Source of the DNA: Haloarcula mannanilytica | GTDB taxonomy: Archaea > Halobacteriota > Halobacteria > Halobacteriales > Haloarculaceae | Direction of reading: 5' to 3' | NCBI RefSeq assembly: GCF_005406125.1 | Contig: NZ_BIXZ01000001.1 | Coordinates: 1 to 64,000 of the forward strand | Length of the DNA stretch: 64,000 nucleotides | Shown: positions 1 to 9,048 of the stretch, piece by piece | Numbering within the stretch: the stretch's first letter is position 1 | How the letters are laid out: the number at the start of each line of letters is the position of its first letter | The notes under the pieces: model-generated | Told to the model about the DNA's origin: nothing | The model's database searches: none | Seen by the model: only the letters and a program-made list of their open reading frames with translations | Position numbers and translations under genes: made by a program

Positions 1-795
1 ATCCATTACTTCTACTGGCTCCGCCTCTGTCCCAACAACTTCTATTCCTGAGGCTATAGTCTGTACTATAAGAAGTGTGAGGTAATTTTTATATGTTTGG
101 AACGGCACTGATAAAATAATCCAAAGACCAGCAGTTGATATTCCAATACTAGCTAGCAGTTTGTGTTTTTGCGCAATCAAGTAACACAGACTTGTGAAAA
201 GTATGAGTAATGAAGATAGAAAGAACAGTCTTGGCTTGTTGTATAGTAGGTGAAATATTAGAATTGGAAGTATCAGGGTAGAATTCCTTTCGAACCTCTT
301 GTTCGATCTTATCTGGCGTGTTAGAATATAAACAATCAAAAAATAGACTATCAATTTTGCAGTCCGCAGTCCTGCTGAATTAAATCCAAGATATGGAGCT
401 ATTGCACCCCCTGCAATTGCTATTGCTATTGCAGTTTTTGATTGCAGGAACTCACGACTGATCAGATAGAATATAAGAAACGCAATTGGATAGAGCGGGA
501 GGTGGCTTCTTAAAAGATATACTGGAAGCCCACTAATAACATGTCCTACTGCAGAATAAATAGGGAGTATCGGTTGGCGTTGCCTTGTACCAACTTTACC
601 CCAGAACTGGAGTATATTTTCATCAAGAACGTGTGGAATCTGTCCAGTAGCAATTATATGAGTGGATACATATTGGTCTGCGAAGAAAAATACATCACGA
701 AAACTAGCGGAGGGCGCAAAGTGGTTTGTTACTAATGTGGGAATTGCAACCCCCCAGAAACAGATTATGAGGACTTTTTTGTCGGTCCTATTCAT
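1..795 (-). CDS. Partial polytopic membrane protein, possibly a membrane glycosyltransferase
   Basis: An open frame starts at an ATG at 795 and stays open through 265 codons to the left edge, so the C-terminus lies outside the window. The N-terminus has one hydrophobic segment followed by a soluble loop containing FRDVFFFADQYVSTH, then a series of hydrophobic segments (from about residue 90 onward) separated by short basic loops. This layout resembles GT-C type glycosyltransferases or polysaccharide-repeat polymerases, which would suit the sulfatase-like gene nearby, but no catalytic motif is visible and the function is inferred from topology only. The DNA is clearly more AT-rich than the rest of the window, suggesting transfer. 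Confidence 0.7.
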   Translation of the reverse strand, partial: MNRTDKKVLIICFWGVAIPTLVTNHFAPSASFRDVFFFADQYVSTHIIATGQIPHVLDENILQFWGKVGTRQRQPILPIYSAVGHVISGLPVYLLRSHLPLYPIAFLIFYLISREFLQSKTAIAIAIAGGAIAPYLGFNSAGLRTAKLIVYFLIVYILTRQIRSNKRFERNSTLILPILIFHLLYNKPRLFFLSSLLILFTSLCYLIAQKHKLLASIGISTAGLWIILSVPFQTYKNYLTLLIVQTIASGIEVVGTEAEPVEVMD

Positions 796-891
796 TTGTG
801 CTATTGGATAATGCGCTTCGACAATTAAATAATATGTTGTTTACTGGAGTGCTATCTAAATGATATAATGAATACATTAGTTAATTAGAAG

Positions 892-1023
892 GTGATTTCA
901 ATAACACTCAAATCTGCCAAAATCTCTCTTTTATCCGCAAAACTGCCTGGAAATGGCGCAACAGTTACGAATCTGGCCGGCCTGGGCTTGTTGACAAGCC
1001 TTGGCATGGCCCTCTTCCTATGA
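892..1023 (+). pseudogene. Short membrane-protein N-terminal remnant
   Basis: A GTG-initiated frame of 43 codons encodes a basic stretch followed by a hydrophobic segment (NLAGLGLLTSLGMALFL) and ends at a TGA at 1021. It looks like the N-terminal end of a transporter or flippase cut short by decay. The sequence from 1024 to 1267, before the sulfatase-like gene, has no recognisable coding content. The start may really be a Shine-Dalgarno-like GAAGGTGAT rather than a codon, so this is tentative. Confidence 0.3.
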
Positions 1024-1267
1024 ATATCTACATGGGCGCTTGGACTATAATGGCATTTGAACTCACCATTGACCGCTGGCTAACACTATCTCGATTTAGT
1101 TCCGCCGATATTCATGCTGAAGTGTGCAAGAACTCGATCCGTGTTCTAGCACAATCAATCACTTTTTCCTACCTCAAGCAGGTGGCGATTCGACCCCGGG
1201 AGGTAACTTAACACGATCCCTTCAAGAAGGTAAAGAGCTAAAAATTATCAGTGTAAATAGAAGGGTG

Positions 1268-2212
1268 ATGGCTGGAATTTATGGAAAATTCGTAAAAGTG
1301 CTTAAATCGAATTTGGATGAACACGGGTTGCGCGGGCTACCCATGACGTTCTCTGCTGGTTTACATGAACTACGGAAGCCAATTCATCATGAAATAAATA
1401 AAAGACGGGGTACTAATATTTACGATCGGGATTGGGATGTGCTTATCTTGCTAGATTGCACTCGTGTGGACATGTTACAATCTTTGTCAGACGAATTCAA
1501 TATGATAGGCGAGATTGACAGTCACCCTACACCAGGTACTTCTTCTGCTGAGTGGATGGAGACCACCTTTACGGAGGAATATAGTGATGAAATGCAAGAG
1601 ACAGTACATGTGACGGCGAATCCGAATTCTTCGGAGCGATTATCTTCTCATGACTTTAGACATTTAGAAGAAGTTTGGCGTGATGGTTGGGATAGCGAAT
1701 TAGGGACGATACCTGCTAGGGAGGTAACGGACAGAGCAATCGCTTTGCACAGGCAATTAAATCCATGCCGCATGATTGTGCATTATATGCAACCACATCC
1801 GCCATTTATTGCGAATGATGAAATTGAGGCTGTCGATGTTAAAAAGCCAGGCATGGAAAAAAGTAAAATGAATGTCCGTGAATTGCATGAACAAGAGAAT
1901 TACACATCCAACGACCTTTGGAATGCTCACCTAGATAATCTTCGATACGTTCTTAAAGATGTTGAACTAGTGAGATCGAATATTGATGCAGACCCCCTAG
2001 TCATTTCTGCTGATCATGGTCAAGCCTTTGGAGAGCGAGATGTCTGGGGTCATCCTGAATCCACTCTTGCAGAATCTGTTCGCCTTGTTCCATGGTGCGA
2101 AACGGTAGCTCATGATAAACGAGAATATTCTCCTGAATTTGATGTTAACCAGTCAATCGATTCGTCTGATCAGTCGCTGGAAAAAAAGCTCGAACATTTG
2201 GGATACAAATAA
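1268..2212 (+). CDS. Sulfatase-like protein (alkaline phosphatase superfamily)
   Basis: The 314-residue protein has the layout of haloarchaeal sulfatase-like proteins found in surface-polysaccharide clusters. Near the N-terminus DWDVLILLDCTRVDML (residues about 55-70) supplies the first metal-binding Asp and is followed by GTSS (90-93), where the nucleophile Ser or Thr of the superfamily is expected. Near residue 248 SADHGQAFGE carries the second metal site. No secretion signal is seen. The ATG at 1268 (or GTG at 1265) is chosen because family members begin shortly before a conserved basic region; the frame is open up to an ATG at 1124, but that extension is low-complexity and unlike the family. 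Substrate is unknown; phospho- or sulfo-ester cleavage or transfer is inferred. Confidence 0.7.
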   Translation: MAGIYGKFVKVLKSNLDEHGLRGLPMTFSAGLHELRKPIHHEINKRRGTNIYDRDWDVLILLDCTRVDMLQSLSDEFNMIGEIDSHPTPGTSSAEWMETTFTEEYSDEMQETVHVTANPNSSERLSSHDFRHLEEVWRDGWDSELGTIPAREVTDRAIALHRQLNPCRMIVHYMQPHPPFIANDEIEAVDVKKPGMEKSKMNVRELHEQENYTSNDLWNAHLDNLRYVLKDVELVRSNIDADPLVISADHGQAFGERDVWGHPESTLAESVRLVPWCETVAHDKREYSPEFDVNQSIDSSDQSLEKKLEHLGYK

Positions 2213-2590
2213 ATAACCTGTACTTCATTATCTTTTGTGCATTTGTGGAGGATTGTTGGTGAGTTTGAACCTGTAGCTATAATTCATAACGATGGTGTCC
2301 TTGCTCTGTTTCTTCGTCATGTCATCGTTATCATCAAATACGAACGAGGAAACACTCTCATCACGGTATGAGAAGAGTTCTATGATATCACTGCGAATCC
2401 CGCTATCTGAACAAACTACGCTAATCGACTTAGATTTTCAGGGCACCAGAAGATGGCCTCATACACTGGTGAGAAACCCACAGCAAGCAGTTGAATCAGC
2501 CACTGCCACGTCCGCCGTGGGAGGGTCTTCATCCGACACACCAGTCACTCATCGTGCGATAGCCCGCCTAAAGAGAGACGCAAGTGTCTC

Positions 2591-2816
2591 TCAGGCGCTC
2601 ACCTCCGGTGGGTCGTACGGTTCGATCTTACTGAGCACGTTGAACAACGCCACTAACAACTGACGTGCTTTTGCCACGATCGCTACCTTGTGCGGCGTGT
2701 TTCGCTTGTTACGTAACCGTCATTAGAACTAGCTCAGGTACGGATTCTTCGCATTGTGGACAACGCTCGCACACTGGACTAGTGTCGCTTCAGCTCTGAT
2801 CTGCTAGAATTAATCG
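2591..2816 (-). pseudogene. IS110-family transposase C-terminal relic
   Basis: On the minus strand, translation gives LVQCASVVHNAKNPYLS, then in-frame stops, then RLRNKRNTPHKVAIVAKARQ and a terminal DPPEVSA before a TGA at 2591. This matches the C-terminal region of haloarchaeal IS110-family transposases. Several stops and upstream frame changes show it is dead. An inverted GAGAC/GTCTC pair just beyond the stop may mark the old element end. The surrounding 2213-3150 contains no intact gene; part of it is probably further transposon debris. Confidence 0.65.
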
Positions 2817-3150
2817 AGAGACGCTATAGCCCGTGTATCTAGCGTTTCACGGCTGAAGCCGCACTAGGATCCACCCCAAGTAGCCGTTTCATTCCTTGCG
2901 AACCTTCTCTCCGTCAGTCGTAAGATTCCGGATTACAGGTATAATCCGGAGTAATTCACTACTTTAGCTAAGCGGCCAAAGAGCTATACTTCATCAATCT
3001 CGCTGTGGTTCTTCAAGCCAGAAAAGTCCGTTTTACCTGGTGCAGACATCAGTGTATTCCGTCCATCTACGTTAACTGCTATCTCTTTACCGCCGCTGCA
3101 TCTCCGTTTGATCCTCATTGTGAACTCGACAATTGCTTCCAGCCACTCCT

Positions 3151-3336
3151 TTAATAACAACTCCGACGCGCTCCAAGTCCATCATTGAATTCGATTTGGA
3201 GTTCCGTGGGTGCGACAATGTCATCGTACGACGTTGACTTGACTAACGGTTCGAGTTCGAACCAGAGATCACGAATACGCTGCAGCGCCGGGAGATAGAT
3301 TGGACCGAACTCACCGGCACGGTCGTCGTCGGTCAT
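3151..3336 (-). pseudogene. Truncated partner of the upstream regulator (toxin-like family)
   Basis: The 61-residue product starts at an ATG overlapping the stop of the winged-helix gene (ATGA), the arrangement seen for translationally coupled pairs. In haloarchaea such regulators are usually followed by a partner of about 100 residues or more; here the frame breaks off after QIEFNDGLGA, followed by an unrelated tail. It abuts the transposon debris at 2.2-3.15 kb, so truncation by insertion or deletion is likely. The partner's function is not established. Confidence 0.5.
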
Positions 3337-3845
3337 ACAGCGAGTTGGTGACTCGCTTCGTCATAGGCGAGCGCTGCTTGTGCGACAGCGAGATTCTGTC
3401 GGGTGGTTTTCCACGCCGTGAGGTCGTCCCAGCCCGCCGTTTCGTCGGCATCGAGTTGCTGGGCGAGTTGCTCAGGAGACACCACATCGTAGCGGTCCTC
3501 ATACCTGCGGATCTCGACTTTCATCTCCTTGATCCCTTCTAGCAACTCCGACCGGTCCGCTTCCTCGCGGAGTTCCCGGATCCGCGACATCAGAATTCGG
3601 TCGCTGTTGCGCCGGTACAGCGTCGTCTGCCCGTCTTGGTCCGTCTCAGCGAACCCCGTATTTACGAGAGATTTGCAGTGGCGACGGGCTGTCGGCTCGC
3701 TCACTAGCGCACGGTCGGCAATCTCGGCTGCCGACTGCCCCTCGTGGGTCTGTTCGATGATTTCGTACACCCGCTCGAATGGCGTGGTCTCATCTTTCCA
3801 CTCCGCTTTGACGTGCTCGTTGACGTCATCCCACGTCTCAGTCAT
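3333..3845 (-). CDS. Winged-helix transcriptional regulator
   Basis: The 170-residue protein opens with an acidic segment (WDDVNEHVKAEWKDETTPFERV) followed by an HTH of TrmB/ArsR-like shape: QSAAEIADRALVSEPTARRH at about residues 37-56, with a wing near DQDGQTTLYRR. The C-terminal half is helical and acidic. This matches a widespread haloarchaeal family often annotated as a sugar-specific TrmB-like regulator (I believe DUF7342, not checked). The coupled downstream gene is truncated. It may control its own operon; targets are not visible from sequence. Confidence 0.65.
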   Translation of the reverse strand: MTETWDDVNEHVKAEWKDETTPFERVYEIIEQTHEGQSAAEIADRALVSEPTARRHCKSLVNTGFAETDQDGQTTLYRRNSDRILMSRIRELREEADRSELLEGIKEMKVEIRRYEDRYDVVSPEQLAQQLDADETAGWDDLTAWKTTRQNLAVAQAALAYDEASHQLAV

Positions 3846-4373
3846 ACTTTAGATTACGTATTGGAGAAGCAAATAGTTTCGTGGAATAATTATTCTTTTT
3901 TCTGATGATCGTACAGCAACCAGGCTATCTGCTCCGTTATCGACTTCACTTGTCTATGACATCCAAAATGACGCGACAGAGCACAATATTGAGTGACTTG
4001 GGGACTACCACGACTTGTTCGACTGGGTCCCCGATTGGTCTGGATCTGCAGATCGAATCGCCTCGCTGGGCTCCTGAATACTTCACCGCCATTCAATGGC
4101 CTCATTGAGCCGCTGTGAATTTGAATTTCATTCTCACCGATGTTATTTATTTGTATATCGGTATAGTTGGAATCGATGAGGAAAACGGCGCTACAGGTCA
4201 TCGATTGATTGCGGGACCGATCATACGCCGTCGGTGAGTTAGCCGATGCGATCGGCAAGAGTCAAAGCTGGACGTCGATGGTCGTCAGTGATTCGTGCAC
4301 CGATTACTGATCAACTCGTCTCGTACTGTCTTGAGAACGCGTTGCTCGTATCGCTGAAAGACCCGAAGACAAG
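3846..4373. other. Gene-poor AT-rich stretch
   Basis: Between the winged-helix gene and the TnpB relic there are only short overlapping frames on both strands with no family resemblance and no start signal. It is probably degraded accessory DNA. Confidence 0.5.
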
Positions 4374-4640
4374 TCAACGCCCCCACCCTACTTCGCTCAC
4401 CTCCACGGGTTCGCTTGTGGAGGGAGGGGCTTGTCCATGAACTCGGCCTCGAACCCGCCCGGGTGGGCGGTAAATCGCGCCACTCGGTGTCACCGTTCCA
4501 GACTTCAGGGCAGGCTGACTGTTGCCCGTCTGCCGAGACGACTGTCGGCCCCGACGGACATACCGCATCCCGATGTTCTTTGCCGCATCGGAGACCGGTG
4601 TTGATCGGCATTGTACTCGTGCCCATGGCAAACGCTTATA
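4374..4640 (-). pseudogene. TnpB (IS200/IS605, IS1341-type) C-terminal relic with element end
   Basis: Reading leftwards, the minus strand encodes DAAKNIGMRYVRRGRQSSR, the C-terminal signature of IS1341-type TnpB just after its zinc finger, followed by SQPALKSGTVTP. The catalytic parts are missing and the frame is disrupted. Beyond the coding end lies a GC-rich tail ending in GTAGGGTGGGGGCGTTGAC (about 4375-4395), which resembles the conserved right end of haloarchaeal TnpB elements. Only the 3' portion of the element survives, next to the promoter of the following gene. Confidence 0.65.
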
Positions 4641-4667
4641 GTTTACAGTTTCGTAACTCTACACAAC
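4634..4667 (+). promoter_or_regulatory. Leaderless promoter with partial inverted repeat
   Basis: A TATA-like CTTATAGTTT lies about 30 bp before the ATG at 4668, as expected for a leaderless haloarchaeal transcript. It overlaps an imperfect inverted repeat GTTTAC-agtttc-GTAAC, a plausible operator for the autoregulated downstream pair. Confidence 0.45.
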
Positions 4668-5291
4668 ATGAGCTACGACACGGAACACGTGCGAAACGCG
4701 GGGGAAACCCCGAGTTCGATCACGAATCTCCCGACGTTCACGGAGTTACTTGACAATACGGATCTTGCTGCTCTCTACACGTCGATCAGACGGGCAGAAA
4801 CGACGACCGGTCCGGAACTCGTGGAAACGACAACGGTCTCAAAGAAGACTGTCTACGACTATCTCCACAAGTTGGAACAGGCTGGCTTGATCAGCAGGGT
4901 TGGAGACGACGCCGGGACTGCCGTTTACGCAGCCGAGGAGTTCGAACTGACGCTGACAGTTCGTAACACGGAGGTCTCGATTACACCTGAACTCGTCGAA
5001 ATCATCGCGCATGAAGATGAGTATCCAGTTATCCAGCGCAGTCTCAACGACCATGGTCTCGTCACGTTCGCACTCGCATACGATCTCGTAAATGCACACA
5101 GCGAGGGAGAGGTCACGATCCGACAAATGGCCGAGCTTACAGGCCTCTCCACTGGGACCACATACGATCTAGTCGAGGCATTCTATTCGATTCTTGACCT
5201 CGGTGGCGACAATTCGGTACCGACAACATACACACCGGGTGATTTCGACGACGAAGAGAGCAATCCACTTGACGAACTCTTTGACGAGTAA
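4668..5291 (+). CDS. Winged-helix regulator, candidate antitoxin of a PIN pair
   Basis: The 207-residue protein contains a clear N-terminal HTH (GPELVETTTVSKKTVYDYLHKL, about residues 50-70) followed by a wing, then a second all-helical domain that also resembles an HTH (TIRQMAELTGLSTGTTYDL, about 148-166) and an acidic C-terminal tail. The ATG at 4668 is favoured over an in-frame ATG at 4611 because it sits at the correct distance from a TATA box and the earlier codons fall in relic DNA. It precedes the PIN-domain gene by 5 bp, a common haloarchaeal pairing, so an autoregulating antitoxin role is inferred. Confidence 0.65.
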   Translation: MSYDTEHVRNAGETPSSITNLPTFTELLDNTDLAALYTSIRRAETTTGPELVETTTVSKKTVYDYLHKLEQAGLISRVGDDAGTAVYAAEEFELTLTVRNTEVSITPELVEIIAHEDEYPVIQRSLNDHGLVTFALAYDLVNAHSEGEVTIRQMAELTGLSTGTTYDLVEAFYSILDLGGDNSVPTTYTPGDFDDEESNPLDELFDE

Positions 5292-5296
5292 CCGTA

Positions 5297-5866
5297 ATGG
5301 CGAAGAGATATACTGCAAATATCGCGGACACGGTGATGTTTCGGAATCTGGGGAAACATCCCAGTCGGCACTTACAATCGCTTCAGCGTGCCGTTGAGGA
5401 AGCTGGGACAGAGATCTGGGTGCCAGCAGCGGTCTATCACGAACTGGCAGATACTGGAACCGCTGATTCATCAGTGAACCCGTATCTCGATACGGCTATC
5501 GAAGACGGGTGGCTTCGAGTGGCGACACCACTCCCTGGAAATCGATCTGACGGCTTCGATTCAAGCGCTGGTCAGGTCAAGAAAGCGCGGTTCGTCGCGG
5601 ATGAGTTTCTCAATCAGCAGAGCAAGTACCCAGAGACGAACAACTGGACAGACGCAGCGTTAGTCGCATTAGCGGTTCGACTATTCGAGCAGAATTCCCG
5701 AATTCGTGTTATCATTCACACGGCCGACGCAAATCTGGCAGAGGCTTGCACTCGTATCCCACCGGAGTTCGGATACTATGATATCAAGTCACGATACTAC
5801 CATCCGCCGCAAACCGCGAAAACTGAATTTCCGACCGTTGAGAGCCTTACTTGGGACGAACGATAG
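5297..5866 (+). CDS. PIN-domain protein, candidate toxin nuclease
   Basis: The 189-residue protein carries spaced acidic residues typical of PIN nucleases: Asp in NIADTVMF near the N-terminus, Glu in AVYHELAD, Asp in NNWTDAALVALAV and Asp in HTADANLAEA. Together these could bind the catalytic metal for RNA cleavage. It follows the winged-helix gene by 5 bp and the two are probably co-transcribed. It is longer than a typical VapC (about 130-140 residues) and may belong to a larger haloarchaeal PIN family, so a toxin role is inference. Confidence 0.6.
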   Translation: MAKRYTANIADTVMFRNLGKHPSRHLQSLQRAVEEAGTEIWVPAAVYHELADTGTADSSVNPYLDTAIEDGWLRVATPLPGNRSDGFDSSAGQVKKARFVADEFLNQQSKYPETNNWTDAALVALAVRLFEQNSRIRVIIHTADANLAEACTRIPPEFGYYDIKSRYYHPPQTAKTEFPTVESLTWDER

Positions 5867-5894
5867 TTGAACGAACCGTGGTCAGTACTTCGTC

Positions 5895-6110
5895 GTGGCA
5901 CCGACACGAGAATCCTATCTACTGTCTTCCGCCAAATCGCCTAACAGTCAAGCGATTAATTGCTACCACCACGTCGAAGCATTTCGGGCTCCAATTCTTC
6001 TATTTCGCGTTCGCGTGTCTCCTCTACTCGATCTGGCGAGCCATCGACCTGCTTGTCCAGGTCCAGTTAATTGGTGAGTACGAGTATGCACCACTCGTCA
6101 CCGATCACTC
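5895..6110 (+). pseudogene. IS4/IS5-like transposase C-terminal relic
   Basis: The plus-strand frame reads NRLTVKRLIATTTSKHFGL followed by FFYFAFACLLYSIWRAIDLL and VQVQLIGEYEYAPLVT, closely resembling the C-terminal end of a common haloarchaeal DDE transposase. The N-terminal two thirds, including the DDE residues, are missing. It abuts the 3' end of the VirB4-like gene on the other strand, so an insertion next to the conjugation operon was followed by decay. Confidence 0.65.
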
Positions 6111-8036
6111 CCCGATGATATCTACCTCGTACTCACTTGCTCGAACCCGGATCGGGAACCAGCCCTCTTCGTCAACCCCAAGCAGTGCTTCAGAGTATCC
6201 GTCGTTCCCGTTCCCGGCTTTCGCCGACCTCACCCAGTCCACCTCCCGGTCACTGAGACCGAACCAGTCGGCCAGCTGCTCGGCCGCCTCGTCAACGCGG
6301 TGGATGACGGTCATCGAACAGAGGTTCGCGATTGTCCGGGCTTCGGGTGTCAACGCAAACTCGCCACCCGTCTGCGTGATGAACTGCAACGAGATGTCGT
6401 AGTGACGGCTGTGACGCACGGCCGTTTCGAGGAACTCCAGCGATGTCGTGTCGTTCAGTAGGTAATGGGCTTCGTCGATGGCGAACACGACCCGCTTGTC
6501 CGTCTGCTTGGCGCGTTCGTACACCGCGTTGAACAACACCTGCATCATCAGACTCGTCTCTGACCGGCCACGCGTCCCTTCCTCCTGATGCAAGTCGAGA
6601 TACACAACGTCGTTCGAGATATCGAACTCCGTTGGTTCCGACAGATTCGCTAGGTCGCCGCCGTCCCTGAAAGACGGCCGCAAGTCGATCAGTAGCGACT
6701 CCGCGTCAGATTTGACGTTCTCTTGCTCACCGTCCGTGACATAGCCGAACTCGTCGGGCGCTTCCAGCAGTTGTTCAAGCACGTCGATCACGTCACGGAC
6801 GGTCGGCGACGGGTTGTCGTGTGTCGTCGGGTCGCGAGTGATTCCCTGCTGTTCGTACGCTTCTTGGATACACCGGCGCAAGGTCTGTTTCCGATCGTCT
6901 AGCGGATTCCCTGCCACGTGCTCGAAAAACGTCTCGAAGAACGTGAGCACCCACGCGATTTGCTCGGACCACGGATCAAGATCCGGGACCGAATCTAACA
7001 CCGACGCGGGTGTGGGTTGGATCTCCAGCGGGTTGAACGCTCGTGAGCCACCAACTGTCACGCGCTCACCGCCCAATGCTTCGTTGAGCGTTGCGAATCC
7101 TTCGAGCGGGTCCAGCATCACCAAGATGGTGTCCTGATCGTGCATCGCCCGACGAAGGAGTTGCAGTTTCGTTGAGAACGACTTCCCCGCACCGAGCTTC
7201 CCGATGACCATCGTACAGTAGCCCGTTTCCCTGGCAAAACGGTCAAGCAACAACGGGCTCTCGTTGAGCGCATACGTCCCGTACTCGATGCCGTGTTCGG
7301 CCAGGGCGCCCGAGACGAACGGGAACATTGCTCCCAGCGCGCCGCCAAGCATCGGCGTCTGTGTGTCCTGTTCGAGATTCATTTTGTCCACGCCGACCGG
7401 GCTGGCCGACACCAGCGCGTCCAGTTGCGCCCACCGCGGGGTCACGGGAGTCAGGTTCGCTGGCGACCGCCGGGCTGCATTCGCAACCGCGTCACCCGTC
7501 ACGTCCTCACGTGTCTCGCCGTGTTCGGTGAGATACATTGAGACGTCGAACGCCTCCATCGACGTGTTTCGCAACACGTCGTACAACTCTTGGTAGTCCT
7601 GCAGGTCCTTGCTGACGCCGCGTGCTCCGGCCCGGCGTTTCTCCGAGAGATACTCCATCTCCGCCTCCAGGTCCTCAATCTTGTTCTCCAGGGAATCCAG
7701 CGTCGCCTCCGTGTCTCTGGGCGTGATATGCAGCGAGATATCCGTCGTCCGTGTGTCTGCTGTCGAGTACAGCTTCTCGAAGAGGCCGTCTTTCGGAGCA
7801 TCCGGGAACTGACCAACCCAGTGTGTGCGCGCCCACCGCTCACCAGTTCGGAGCGCTGTTGGCGTTCGTTCGAGTTCCGACGGCGCGACCAGTGACTGGT
7901 GGATCGCTTCCGGTGTGTCCAGCGATCGGTCACTCTCCATCTCGACTATCTCGACGGCGGAATCCCCCTCACCCTGCAAGTCTCCGTCTGGGTCCGTCTC
8001 CTCACTATTGACGAAGGGAAGCCACGGCCAGCTCAT
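6105..8036 (-). CDS. VirB4-like conjugation ATPase
   Basis: The 643-residue cytoplasmic protein contains a P-loop MVIGKLGAGKSFS near residue 280, an Asp/Glu box VVFAIDEAHYLL near residue 515, and a coiled-coil segment (ENKIEDLEAEMEYLSEKRR) in its N-terminal part. This is the VirB4/TraC class of ATPase that energises type IV secretion and conjugation. The ATG at 8036 overlaps the stop of the upstream gene (ATGA), which decides the start against a longer frame from 8111. It is the last gene of a five-gene minus-strand operon. Its 3' end touches a transposase relic, but the C-terminus looks complete. Confidence 0.8.
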   Translation of the reverse strand: MSWPWLPFVNSEETDPDGDLQGEGDSAVEIVEMESDRSLDTPEAIHQSLVAPSELERTPTALRTGERWARTHWVGQFPDAPKDGLFEKLYSTADTRTTDISLHITPRDTEATLDSLENKIEDLEAEMEYLSEKRRAGARGVSKDLQDYQELYDVLRNTSMEAFDVSMYLTEHGETREDVTGDAVANAARRSPANLTPVTPRWAQLDALVSASPVGVDKMNLEQDTQTPMLGGALGAMFPFVSGALAEHGIEYGTYALNESPLLLDRFARETGYCTMVIGKLGAGKSFSTKLQLLRRAMHDQDTILVMLDPLEGFATLNEALGGERVTVGGSRAFNPLEIQPTPASVLDSVPDLDPWSEQIAWVLTFFETFFEHVAGNPLDDRKQTLRRCIQEAYEQQGITRDPTTHDNPSPTVRDVIDVLEQLLEAPDEFGYVTDGEQENVKSDAESLLIDLRPSFRDGGDLANLSEPTEFDISNDVVYLDLHQEEGTRGRSETSLMMQVLFNAVYERAKQTDKRVVFAIDEAHYLLNDTTSLEFLETAVRHSRHYDISLQFITQTGGEFALTPEARTIANLCSMTVIHRVDEAAEQLADWFGLSDREVDWVRSAKAGNGNDGYSEALLGVDEEGWFPIRVRASEYEVDIIGE

Positions 8037-9046
8037 GGCTGGTCCCCCACAAGTGGGCGTGTCCGAAGTGTCTGCTCGAAGTCCCCATACTCTAGCGTCT
8101 GGCCAGCCCAAAACTCGCCGATGAGCTGTGTTGCGTCACTCGCATCGACGACTCTCGCCTCGCATCCCTCCAGATCACGGAGACCGGACTGCACGCGCGA
8201 GAGGCGCTCGTCGAGTTCTGTGAACAGCTCTCGGCGCTGGACCGCAAGCGGTGGCGCAGTGACCGCCCGAATGAACACACCAAGGAGAGGCACGTCACTG
8301 AGTGTCGCCAGTATACTTTCTTGCTCGAACTGGATCTCTTCTGGCCTGACCGTGACGACCACGTAGTGATCGCGAATCGTCATCTGGCGCGCCTCTAGGT
8401 CCCGCTCGTACCACTCGATATACTGCTCGATGAGCGTCCGCAACTTCGGATTCGCTTTCACATCCGGGTCGTCCAGTCGCTCCCGATAGTGATCGAGATA
8501 CGTCTCGACGGGGAATGGCTGGGTTGTTGAGTAGATCTGTATCGGGAACGTCACCGTCGTGTTCAGGAAGTCCTGAAAACTCTCGGCCATCGCTCCCCAT
8601 TCCTCGTCCGTTGCCAGTGCCATCGACGGTGGCGACACCCGAACGAGACCGATGACGGCCCCGTCCTGGCGCTCAATCGCGTCATGAGTCGGATACACAC
8701 GCTCAAGCTGGTGGTGTTCCAGCGCCTCTGAATGCGGTTCCTCTGTCGTGGTCGTGTGAAAGCGGACCATCGTCACCAGCCAGTCAAGACTCGACGTGTA
8801 CGCCGGTGTCACGTACACGAACACCGCGCCCATGCACACCGCGACAGCAGCAACCGAGAGTAATACTGTTTGGATCGTGTACCCGGCTACCCGTGTCGAT
8901 GACGGAACGACCAACTGAACGAGCAAGATGATAGCAACTGCTGGGAACAGCGCAACGCCGGCATCACCCAGAGTGTACGACCCCAGGAGTTTCGTTTCCG
9001 TACCGAGCGACTTTGGGATTCGTTTCGAAGGAGTTCTCTCAACCAT
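8033..9046 (-). CDS. PrgI/VirB3-like membrane protein with VirB4-type N-terminal domain
   Basis: The 337-residue protein begins with a short basic segment and two adjacent membrane helices (about residues 24-82), the pattern of VirB3/PrgI proteins. The remaining 250 soluble residues resemble the N-terminal domain of VirB4 proteins (for example DHYVVVTVRPEEIQFEQES). It lacks any P-loop. It overlaps the VirB4-like ATPase gene by 4 bp, so the two are probably made together and form one membrane-anchored ATPase unit. The role is inferred from family layout and operon position. Confidence 0.65.
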   Translation of the reverse strand: MVERTPSKRIPKSLGTETKLLGSYTLGDAGVALFPAVAIILLVQLVVPSSTRVAGYTIQTVLLSVAAVAVCMGAVFVYVTPAYTSSLDWLVTMVRFHTTTTEEPHSEALEHHQLERVYPTHDAIERQDGAVIGLVRVSPPSMALATDEEWGAMAESFQDFLNTTVTFPIQIYSTTQPFPVETYLDHYRERLDDPDVKANPKLRTLIEQYIEWYERDLEARQMTIRDHYVVVTVRPEEIQFEQESILATLSDVPLLGVFIRAVTAPPLAVQRRELFTELDERLSRVQSGLRDLEGCEARVVDASDATQLIGEFWAGQTLEYGDFEQTLRTRPLVGDQP

Positions 9047-9048
9047 TG

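Noticed and set aside
1170-1215. tRNA-like tail near ATTCGACCCCGGG
   Set aside because: It resembles a T-arm at first glance but no acceptor or anticodon stem could be paired.
2292-2663. Plus-strand 123-residue open frame
   Set aside because: It lies antisense to an IS110 relic over much of its length and has no family resemblance.
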